Assembly: GCF_964340395.1 (NCBI RefSeq)
Contig: NC_135564.1
Location: forward strand, 3,712,861 to 3,776,860
Source of the DNA: Glandiceps talaboti
Taxonomy: Eukaryota > Hemichordata > Enteropneusta > Spengelidae
Direction: 5' to 3'
Length of the DNA: 64,000 bases
Part shown: piece by piece, positions 53,638 to 64,000 of the stretch
Layout of the letters: every line of letters begins with the position of its first letter
How positions within the stretch are numbered: position 1 is the first letter of the stretch
Program-made: the position numbers and the translations under genes
The notes under the pieces: generated by a model
The model's database searches: none
The model's input: the letters and a program-made list of their open reading frames with translations, nothing else
Told to the model about the DNA's origin: nothing

Positions 53638-55385
53638 TATATGTTTCATGGTTCCAAGAATCAATAGGACAGTAATGTAAAATAATTACTTTGGAATGTG
53701 ACATTTTAATCTGTCTACTACAGACCTTGATCATGCAATGATTTAATTATTCAGCGGTAATATCTCTCTGGACATCACATGTGATCAGGACAGTAGCCAT
53801 ACATATATCGAAAAGTCCAAACATTCACTCAGCATCCGATGCAAAGAACAGACGAAAACAGACAACCACTGCAGTTGGGGACCACTGCAACAATCACTGC
53901 AGGATCAATGTCCATAGTAGACTAATCGATTAATTTTATCTATCATCCACTCATTTCTTATTTGTTTATAGATTCCTGAAGGTCCTTTTGTGCTGGACTG
54001 AAACATAGAAATAAAAGGTTTTAAATTCAACCTCATTGGTAGCAACTTCTTGTCATTTCATATCAAACTCATATATATCTCTTCAAGTTCAAGTCTCCCC
54101 ACGAAGTGTGCATTCTCTGAAGTTGGGACTGATTTTCATTTATACAACAAACTTGTAATCGAAAAGTCACATTTGTCTCTAACTGACCATTCCAAAGTCA
54201 CTATATTTTACTGTCCTGTTTAGCTATAATGAAGGGACACAGATATAGACATTTACTGTTATTGCTGTAAGTTAGCAGACTTAGCCCTTATACATATAGA
54301 CATAGTCTGGTGGACTTACTGTAATTGCTGTAAGTTAATAGACTTAGCCCATATACAAATCCCAAACCCATAACATGATTTCCTAATAAATACGATACCT
54401 ATAGGATTTAACATTATATGGTTGATGAGACAAAGTGGGTATTTTATAGGTAATCCATCAAGGAAAGTGTACTACAATCTGTTAGTGTAATATGTCCATG
54501 CCCACAAATAGATATTTGACATTGTATCATCTATAGGCATAATTCTCCTCTAACTACAATCAATTCAACACAGTGTACATTCATCATGGAAGCAATAGGA
54601 TTCATGTTTAAGTTCTCTTCTTCCATGGCAATATTGTCCCTATCACAAGTGAAAGGAGAGAACTTGTGTATGCACCATCCTTATAATTTACATCTTAACT
54701 CTGTGGGTTTATCATAAATCAAATATGGCCACTGTCAAAGACATCATTTTATGACAGCACTGCATGGAAGCATGCTGAAAGTGTACAAACAGGTTTTTAT
54801 GGCAATGCTGCATAGAAGTGTGTTGCAAGTATATGAAGAGGTCATCTGATGTTCATCAGGTCATCACCATAGTAATTGGTTCTTGTGCTGGCCACGACCA
54901 AGGGTTTTACTTACTTACAAGTAACATTTCAACCATACAGGTTGACCATCATTGTAAACCACAACCTCTTTTACGGCACTGTCCAAGACGTTAATTTCAG
55001 TGTTGCAGAAGAAATAACAGCTCTGGTTTGTGAGAACGAGGTTGACAGGCTTTGCCAATATTACTATGAAGCGGTTATTTTACCGCAATACTGCATATAA
55101 GCTTGCTGTAAGTGTGTAAAAATAGGCCATTGCAGACTGCAAACAGGAAATTGAGAATACAGCGCCTTCGCTCTAATTGGGGGTATTGCCACCTCATAGT
55201 GCCGTTTCTCAAGAGCTTTGTCCCTTGGTATTCTGTACCAGTATAAATCAGGGGTGTTTTCGTATTGTTCAGACATTGTGGAAAGCAGTAGTGCTCTATG
55301 ATTAACTGAATAACCTATACCATGTATACCCACAAGGTACACACAGACAGGAAGTAGAGTGCCACCATGGCAAATTTTGGAAAGG
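53040..55385. other. intergenic region between the satellite and TONSL
   Basis: No supportable gene. (TA)n at 53599-53635; a local duplication near 54255-54360 (ATTGCTGTAAGTTA-AGACTTAGCCC twice); a recurring phrase about GCACTGCATGGAAGCATGCTG versus GCTGCATAGAAGTGTGTTG near 54755-54825. The sequence right after the array (53036-53110) could be the rest of the SINE. Confidence 0.55.
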
Positions 55386-55390
55386 CCTAT

Positions 55391-58300
55391 TCATGATAAT
55401 TCTTTCCTGTACAGATGACACACAGTACCATAACGAAACCATGCACTGTGTTTCTGATGATGGTCCTTCCATAGTTCAACCAATCTCTCAATATCACTGT
55501 CTTCCAGTCCGTTAGTGGAGAATCGAAAAGATTTCAATGGAAACTGGCTGTCTGTCTTCCTGCCAAATACTGTCAGGAACTGAGTGTCAATTGGTGAGGT
55601 CAGGCTACATCCACACAGGTCAAGTTCATCCATACACATGGTGTTTACTTGTAGTGTATCTAACAAACACTGCAAACCATAGTTAGTTATTTTACTGTTA
55701 GCACACAGGTGGAGTGATGATAGGCACTTGTTGGTTGAGAAGCAACTGCAAATGAAAACATTGATAAAATTCTATTCAGGAATAAGTTTATACAATAGAT
55801 AATTTTTTTATTTATCTGAGGTGGATGTGGGGTGGGGGTGGGGATGGCGATGGGCAGGGAGTGTCAGTTTCACTGTATGATCTAGTCTGACACTCAGAAA
55901 AAGTAGCCTTATAAAAGGACTCTTATACTTCTGAATCAATTCCATTGTTTATGTAAGTTATGTATATGATCCAAACCACAGACCAAGATTATCATGTGAA
56001 GGATTTAACCCTGTGTGTTTACTAACAGCATGAATTGTAAGCTTCTCACTCAGTTAAATGGTTACACATATTTCTACAGCACACTGCAGGATAGAACACA
56101 CACAAATACACATACTGAACACATGATACTCAAGTCTGTACTATTACACAGATGGCTGGACGTATGTTACATCTTTCTTGTGGATTGCATCCTGCTGTGT
56201 GCTGTGGGTAAATGTATATGTTAGAGAATTTATATGTGTGATAACGAGATGACTTTTTGACACCTTCAACACCAATCTTAACAGTTCACCACTGATAAGG
56301 TGACATTCTGATCACAGGCATCTCTAGAAAACTCTGAAATTGGTTGTATATAAAACATGTACCTTGTAATGTCCATCAGATCTTCATTGGTTAGAAAACA
56401 ACCGCCTAGGTTCAGATGTTTTAACGCACACCCAGCCTACAACAGAACAGCAACATTATCAACAATGGTGATACAAAATTTGAAATAACAAATCCAATTA
56501 TACAGGTTCTCAAGCTAACAGTGTGATGGAAGAAACACTCTCACATTTTAATAGAGTTGATTGAAATTATATTCTCTAACTAATTTTGGTAATATTTTTG
56601 TACTAGTTCCGAACTCAAAGTGTACATGTATATTTCAGCTGAATCACTCGGCCTTCTTCAGCTTTTATTGTCTATGGGTCAACAACTGTATTGACAGACT
56701 TTAATAATGTTATATACACTGCACTGAAAACAGTGAGAAGTTCAACTGGTCAAAGTACAATACACAATGTCATATACACTGCACTGAAAACAGTGAGAAG
56801 TTCAACTGGTCAAAGTACAATACACAATGTCATATACACTGCACTGAAAACAGTGAGAAGTTCCACTGGTCAATGTACAATACACAATGTCATATACACT
56901 GCACTGAAAACAGTGAGAAGTTCCACTGGTCAATGTACAATACACAATGTCATATACACTGCACTGAAAACAGTGAGAAGTTCCACTGGTCAATGTACAA
57001 TACACAATGTCATATACACTGCACTGAAAACAGTGAGAAGTTCCACTGGTCAATGTACAATACACAATGTCATATACACTGCACTGAAAACAGTGAGACA
57101 TTCCACTGGTCAAAGTGCACTACACAATGTCATATACACTGCACTGAAAACAGTGAGACATTCCACTGGTCAAAGTGCACTACACAATGTCATATACACT
57201 GCACATACATATGAAAACAGTGAGAAGTTCAACTGGTCAATGTACACTGTACACAATGTTATATACACTGCACATGCATATGAAAACAGTGAGACATTCA
57301 ACTGATCAATGTACACATCCCCACTATAAGTATATAAATGTATACATGGTACTTTGCATGTTCGACAAATTACTGTGTACAGATAGACAGAACCATAGTA
57401 GATCTAGATCTCCAACTAGCAGATGACTATTAGTTGTACTTGTATGTGTAAGGTGAGACTTAAGTTATTAACCTACATTGGTATGACTTTGTCTATTTGT
57501 TGAATTAATTTTCTTTGGGTGAGAGCAAACCTACTTCCATCACAACTAATTCTATATTATCTAAAACACTTTACCTGTGACAAGTATGCAGTCAAATGTT
57601 TACTAAGGTAGGTGATATTACTAGATGGCATAGTGGATGATAAATCTAGTGATGTCATTGTGTCACATGACAGACATTTCAGTAGCAGCTCTACTCCTAT
57701 TGGTCCAAAGCTGTTGTGTGACATCATTAATGTATGTAGATGAGCGGCACCTGTGAAGCAAAATATGCAAATTGTAGTTATCTGTTACATAACATACTTC
57801 CCTAAAATGAGATATGAACATTTCTACTGATACCATTATACAGTTACCCCATGTACTCACTCATTCTACAGTTGGTCAACATTTTTCACACCTGAAAAAC
57901 ACCGATCTAAACATTCTGTGCGATGACAATTTCCCATTAGGAGAAGCTTGAAGTAACTAAATATTTCACCAATATAGACTATTCACTGACATTCCCTAGC
58001 AGTTAGTTGGCACATTTTTGGTGCTGTTTATGTGCCAGTTATGTTTCCACGTTTTCACAGTAAAATCACAATTTTCCTACAATTATGAAGGATATGACAG
58101 ACTACAGTGAAAATCCTATGATTTTAAACAGCAGTAACAAAAAAGACAGTCTCCTCCTACCCTTCAAGGCATCTTGTAAATGTCTCCTGTGCAGTTGAAA
58201 GAACTTAACAGTGAGGTCACATGATGACAATTTGAGAGTTGACAGCAATGGAGAATGTTTGATAATACCAGCCAGATATAATGTACAGGAATCTGACAAG

Positions 58301-59341
58301 GAGTTGTAGCTTAGGTCTAACACTTCCAACATCTGGAAATTAACAGTTGTATATAATATCAGATATAGCGACATAATTTATATCACATGCATAATCCATT
58401 TCTGATATGACTTGGAAACTGAAACTCAAAATGTTATTGAGATATGATTGTCACCTGACTGCATCCCTGGAGTTTGCAAGTAAAATGGTTTGTTTTGTTG
58501 ATGGTGTTTAGTCTATGTTCTATAAAATCACTCACATTTAAAGAGGTCAACATGTCATTCCATCATTTTTCAATGAAAATGTTATTTCAAATGTAATAAA
58601 GTCAAAACAAGCCAAAAGATAACCACACAGATAGAGTTGCCTTACAGGATGTAGGAACCATAACATCGACTCTACCCACCTTGAGTGATTTATCATTTCT
58701 ACTGATTGCATCACCTCCCACCAATCCACCACCAGGACCTTCCAGACTCTCTGATAACATTTTCAAACCCTCATGAGTTATTTGATTGCATGACAGATCC
58801 AACACACTCAGATTTGGCATTGTTGCTATAGCAGCAGCGAGATGACTAATGACTGCATCCTTGATGCAGTTGCCAGGCAACAGGAGTTGTTTGATGGAGT
58901 ATTGTCTTTGTAATGACCTGAAGAGTGGTGTAACTTGTTCAGATGTTAAAGCCAGGTCTTTGAATGCCAGTTGTACACTACAGTGGTTGGAGGCCAAGAT
59001 TTCTTTTATTCTAAAATTTGCATCTGTGAATGAGATAAAGAAAGAAAGAATACGTTGATTCATGGCATTACCATTTTTGGGTTTATGAGGACCGTTATCA
59101 GTACTAGTTTAAATCAACATACAGTATACTGATTACGATTTCCATTTTGTTGTTGAAAACATTTCCTTTCAGTTCAATCAAAATAAAATCTATGAACACA
59201 TGTGTACAGCTACTGGACATCACAAGTATGACTAGTCCCATAATTTTTTTTTTTTTTTACAATTTAATTTTTTTATTGACCGAAAATGTTTTTTTTTGTG
59301 CAACTGCAATAAAAATAAATACATTACATATACATGAAATG

Positions 59342-59376
<35 letters not shown>

Positions 59377-59690
59377 GGGTAGATAGATAGATACATGTAG
59401 ATAGAAAGATAGATAGGTGGGTAGATAGATAGATTGATAGATAGATGGGTAGACAGATAGATGGGATAGATAGATAGATGGATAGATAGATGGGTAGATA
59501 GATAGATAGATATATAGATGGATAGATAAATAGCTAGATAGATAGATAGATAGACAGACAGATAGATAGATAGACAGATAGATAGATAGATAGACAGACA
59601 GATAGCTAGATAGATAAATAGATAGATGGATAGATAGATAGATAGATAGATGGGATAGATAGATAGATAGACAGACAGATAGCTAGATAG

Positions 59691-59721
<31 letters not shown>

Positions 59722-62700
59722 GATAGATAGATAGATACATAGATAGATAGATAGATAGATAGATTGAAAATAAAGTACAGGAATTTGGTTCTTGTGTTGA
59801 GTAGCCTCAATAGGTGAATGGTATCATTATTTGTTATAAGTTCAGAGAGGTATCAGTAATAGAACTGACTCAGTGTACATTCTCACACTCAAAAATTTGG
59901 TATCACACATATTTTATCAGTCAACTAGGTAATAGATATAAATGGATATATTACACTAGTCAGTCTATACATTTGATGATGTTAGTCGTACCTGTGCCAG
60001 CAGCTTCACAAGCCCTTTGATATCTTTCGGGTAATGGTTGTAAATCCCATGAACTGACATCACCTATTATCTGTCAACAAAACATTTTATCAGAATTCTC
60101 AATGGACCAAAATCATACAAGTGTGAAAATGTAATGACAAAGTAGGCAAGAAAAGTAACATCTTAGGTCAAAGGTCATTATTAACACTGGCATTTAGATA
60201 ACACTTTCTTTATCTCCTATATTCCGCAACAAAATCTTTTGGTAAAAAAGACAAAGTCCAGCGGGGCTACGGGAATGGGTTCTGACTGACTGTCCATGTA
60301 TGGCCAGCCATATATGCATCTCTGATATATGCACACGTCAAGCGATTCTAATTCAAACTTGGCACAAAGCTGACATATTATAGTGGGTATATTCCTTACT
60401 TTCATGACCTTGTCAAATTTATACTTTAAAAGGGAAAACCACTCCAAAAACTAAAGACATTTTTGTACACTTTAGGTTCTGAGAGTCAATCTGCTCTTTT
60501 TCCCTGCAACAGCATGTGATGTAAATTCATGAAACAATGTCAGAACCCAAAGTTTACAAAAATGTCTTATATCCATGAGTGACATTCCCCTTTAATGAAA
60601 TGTTTAGTGAGACTCATTTACCTCTTCATTCATAGACATCACATCCATTACAGTGTCTTCCGGTGAAAACAATGCTCCCTCACCAGTCATCAACACTAAA
60701 TTTGGACGGAGACCACTTGCATTGTAGTATCTCTGTGCAGACTGTTCTGTTAACCAACTTATAGTCTTCTCTCTGTCCAAACATGTACAAAACAATTGTC
60801 ATTATATAAAACCTGTTGACGGTAATTTACCAATGGACATTCAATGTAATTGTTCAATATGAAAAGACCCATGTACAATATAGTTGCAGTAGTATAGTAT
60901 TTGTTATACTTCCAGTGTTATTGTCCATCGTGTAATATTGTGATGTGATAGCCTAGATGACCAAGGATGACATGAGATATACTGATGTGTAGATTACTAG
61001 GTTTATTTACAAGGGTGGACTGCCTCCATTGACTTCATGAATTTACTCTGCATCACCAAGGCACAGCTATTACCTGTACTCATTTATGCATTCAACTACA
61101 TGCCACACAGTCTGTAAGGTACACCATGACAGGGCGCCCTCACACATCAGTTACAACAGGCTGGTGAGGGTGGAGTGACACAATGAATCTTACAGTCGAC
61201 ATGCCACAATGTAACTTTAAATTGTGTCCACCTTTACTTGTTGAAACGAATTTATAATGGCACCATAGTCACATCATTCCAAATACTTAAACTGAATAAT
61301 AACAGTATTACCTTGAGAGAACTGGTATAAGAAATGTTTTATCTTGAACTTTGACCCGTACTCTCATTGGTGCTGCTCCTGTACTTGTTACTGATTGGCT
61401 ACTTGTTACCAGGGGAACTGCATTGCTAATTTGAAAGTTTGTGACTGTCCTATCAGGTTGAGTTGGTATGATGACATCATCATCATCACTTTCATTTGCA
61501 ATGTTCTGATTGGGTGAATATGCATCATTATCTACATTTCTGGATGTTGAGATGGTCATACTAGTGAGTTTCATTTGTTTAGTTCTCTTACTTCTGTTCT
61601 TAAGTGACAAACTTCTACTTGTGGATGAAGAATTTCCAGTTTTATTCCTAGTAATATTTTGTGTCGTTGATTCACTAGTCCTAAATACTGACTCGATATC
61701 TATTCGTTTTCTTTTACTCGGTCTTTGTCTCATATCATCTATCAACCAATCGTCTCCAGTATATTCATCCTCAGCAACAAGTGCTGGTTGGTTTGCATCA
61801 CTGTCAGCGAGGTTAAGTCTTTGTTGTGGTGTCTGTGATGAAGTCCTCCTGGCTGCACTTCCCATATTAGCAATAGCATCCCTATAAACGCTAGATGCAT
61901 TCTCAGGTTGTGAGAAATCTGTGAAGTTATCAATCAAAGGATTCCGGTACAATTCATCACTCTCCTCTACTTCAGTATTTACATTTTCTCTTTCTCTACT
62001 CTCATCCTCTGTATCCATGGAATCAATGTTAAATATTTCATCATCACTTTCAGGCCTTTCCATTCTATGAGGTGTTGGTGACGGCAAAGTTGCCATCGTA
62101 ACGTCGTTCTGACTGGCATCGTCCACCTCATCTCTAGCTCCATCACTGTAATCATCTTCATCTTCAAAATCAAGTAAATTTCGTCTCCTAGCAACAACAT
62201 CCCTTTTCTGTCCAGATGAATTTCTCCTTTTGTCTGATGCATCCATAGTTCTGTGAGCATTAAATTGATGTCTTTCATGTCGTGGTCTTGTTGGTCTTGG
62301 TGATGGCATTGTATCGCTGTCATCTTGTTCTCTGTCATAAAGGTCAGTATTTTCTAAACTGTCAAAATTAGGTGACTTCTGTTGCCTCGATTGACCTGTT
62401 AGTAAGAAACAAAATGTGTGTTCAGTGCTGTTGTTGTTTATTTTCAAATATATTGCCTAGTACTGTACGACAACACTACCAAACAAGCTCTTGTGTCATG
62501 TGTAACTCAGAGATAAAATTTGTGGAACTTGAGGGGGTATCTTGCAGTGAAAGTTGGGTTGCAGTCAATTATAAAATATGGTAACAACTGACCTTTCTAT
62601 TACAGCTCACTGAGAAGTTGAGTTTCATGACAAGAATACAAACAAGTACAAACTAGCAATGAAAGACATCTACTCCTTCAGTAAAATGGAGGATAATTTG

Positions 62701-63492
62701 TATCTTTAATCACCTGGACTTATACTCTTTCTGAGTAATTTTTTCATGTCTTTCACCTCGACAAGTGTTTCTTCATCTAGATCTTCTTTGTATGTCTCCT
62801 GCCATTTCAACAGTGTATCCAATGGTGTACTGCCCTATAGATAGATAGGAATGAAGAAATAAGTCACTTTTATCTCCCAGACTGATTTTCATGCAGATCA
62901 AAATATGTTATCAGACAGAATCAGAATTGAGTGTAACATTAACGATGTAGAGGCTAGAAAGAAATGGAAAGGCTTTGTCAAAATCATAGCCTAAATTGTG
63001 ATTTTTATTTATTTACCCTGTATTATGACACGATAATAATAAAAAATAAAAAAAACTTGTAAAATCAATTATTGTGAAACATAACTTTCTGAATGAAAAC
63101 AACTTGCAAGTGGTGATCATAATCATTATCACTTTGATTATGTAGTATTTCTGTTACCATATCTGTTTTTATATTTAGTTTTTTGTACAATTTACCGCAA
63201 CGTGAGTTTAGTGTGTTTTTTTAAGAAAATAAATAATAACACTACTACACCATACCTGATCATCTTTAGCATAGACAGTAGCTCCTCTGTTGATAAGCAG
63301 TTTGGCAATATCAAAGTGACCACAATTGATAGCATCATGTAACGGTGTAACACCCTGGCAGCCCTGACCACCCCTATCACTAATAATAGCACCATGGTCT
63401 ACCAAGTATTCTACTATCTGATAATGACCAAAGTTACAGGCTTCATGGAGTGGTAACCATCCACAGTAATCTCTGCAGTTCACTGGATGTCC
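55391..63492 (-). CDS. TONSL: TONSL (Tonsoku-like), C-terminal part
   Basis: Ten coding exons in transcript order: 63256-63492, 62714-62834, 61312-62395, 60622-60772, 59992-60070, 58680-59023, 58161-58332, 57575-57750, 56363-56436, 55391-55745. They join in frame to 930 codons plus stop; the N-terminal TPR part lies beyond the window. TONSL, with MMS22L, loads RAD51 at stalled forks and reads unmethylated H4K20 on new histones. Residue numbers count from the first window exon: ankyrin repeats 5-95 ([40 protein letters not shown]); an acidic, Ser-rich disordered region 120-460; a ubiquitin-like domain about 466-533 ([16 protein letters not shown] … [11 protein letters not shown]); [15 protein letters not shown]; then leucine-rich repeats about 575-900 ([24 protein letters not shown]). 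Identification rests on this exact domain order and on blocks shared with human TONSL. Confidence 0.94.
56691..57310. repeat. 60-bp minisatellite in a TONSL intron, about 10 copies
   Basis: Copies repeat at exactly 60 bases for eight units (TGTCATATACACTGCACTGA … CACTGGTCAATGTACAATAC), then two longer copies with ACATATGAAAACAG. The unit holds CACTG…CAGTG, which can pair. Period 60 keeps a 204-codon frame open, but the repeat is inside the intron between exons 57575-57750 and 56363-56436. Confidence 0.92.
59341..59763. repeat. (GATA)n microsatellite in a TONSL intron
   Basis: About 420 bases of GATA with scattered variants, in the intron between exons 59992-60070 and 58680-59023. The 192-residue Tyr/Leu/Ser/Ile frame is an artefact. 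Confidence 0.97.
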
Positions 63493-64000
63493 CTGTAATC
63501 ATGACCAGATTTTTGTATTTTGTTAAATGTTTGAAAATGTATTAAAATGTATGTTTACAATGGTATATAAACTGGGGTAATAGCTAGTCAGCTAGACCCC
63601 CTTCCTCCCTTTCCTGATAATCTTTATTTATTTATTATTATGTTTGAATATATGTATAGTTTGGGTTATATTTCTGGGAATAAATGAAAATACAGTACTA
63701 TAAATTATAATGAGACCTTATACATATGTTTGGCTTAACTTCAGAACAGTGCACAGTCAGTCAGTGCTAATGGATTGGTTTTCACAAATGTACAACCAAC
63801 AACCAAGCATGCACATGTGCATGCACACACACACATATATACATGTACACACAATAGAACCTACATTTTCATTTATTCTCCAAGTATATCAGGTTTATTA
63901 GCAATGGATGGCACCATAAAACTCTATTAACATTTGTTATGGTATATGTTGCTATTAATGGGGAACATAACTCCAGGAAGTCGAGGCATTTTTGTAAACT
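63493..64000. other. TONSL intron, right edge of window
   Basis: No further exon with a matching acceptor, donor and family similarity was found here; it is treated as intron leading to the upstream TONSL exons. Confidence 0.6.

Noticed and set aside
55064-55342. 92-codon minus-strand frame as a further TONSL exon
   Set aside because: TONSL already ends with a stop at 55391 in a family-like C-terminus, and this frame has no acceptor or similarity.
56691-57305. 204-codon repetitive frame as a gene
   Set aside because: Open only because the 60-base period is a multiple of 3; lies in a TONSL intron with antisense frames equally open.
59232-59810. 192-codon Ile/Tyr/Leu/Ser frame resembling a membrane protein
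   Set aside because: Translation of the GATA microsatellite.

Overview
The window is animal nuclear DNA. It has spliced genes with GT/AG introns, AATAAA signals, a non-LTR retrotransposon, MITE-like elements and many microsatellites and minisatellites. Gene content (beta-tubulins, BPHL, otopetrin, a metazoan nucleoside hydrolase that mammals lack, a fibrinogen-related lectin, TONSL) indicates an invertebrate metazoan. I favour an invertebrate deuterostome (cephalochordate or hemichordate type) because two tandem beta-tubulins lie tail-to-tail with BPHL, as TUBB2B/TUBB2A/BPHL do on human 6p25. A lophotrochozoan is not excluded. All gene models below were made by hand from splice sites and reading phase; every one closes in frame.

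Layout. 1-2.7 kb: beta-tubulin gene 1 (+, first exon lies left of the window). 7.5-13.4 kb: beta-tubulin gene 2 (+, complete, 447 aa). 13.4-16.4 kb: a TA-flanked MITE, microsatellites and a 42-bp minisatellite. 16.7-20.6 kb: BPHL (-, complete, 6 exons, 288 aa, mitochondrial serine hydrolase). 21.5-24.6 kb: a 5'-truncated LINE (-) with a 1007-codon open frame. 25.0-27.4 kb: otopetrin proton channel (-, 2 exons, 641 aa). 30.9-37 kb: nucleoside hydrolase (+) carrying two alternative versions of one catalytic exon. 37-44 kb: intergenic, with retroelement fragments. 44.1-51.3 kb: secreted fibrinogen-domain lectin (+, 4 exons, 316 aa). 51.3-53.04 kb: 22 indel-free copies of a 78-bp tRNA-derived unit. 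55.4-63.5 kb: C-terminal 930 residues of TONSL (-); its N-terminus lies right of the window.

The genes are functionally unrelated neighbours (cytoskeleton, mitochondrial hydrolysis, proton conductance, nucleoside salvage, glycan recognition, replication-fork repair). The items most worth attention are the phase-locked duplicate exon of the nucleoside hydrolase with its inverted/tandem intronic repeats, the tRNA-derived satellite, the tubulin-BPHL microsynteny, and two MITEs with TA target duplications.
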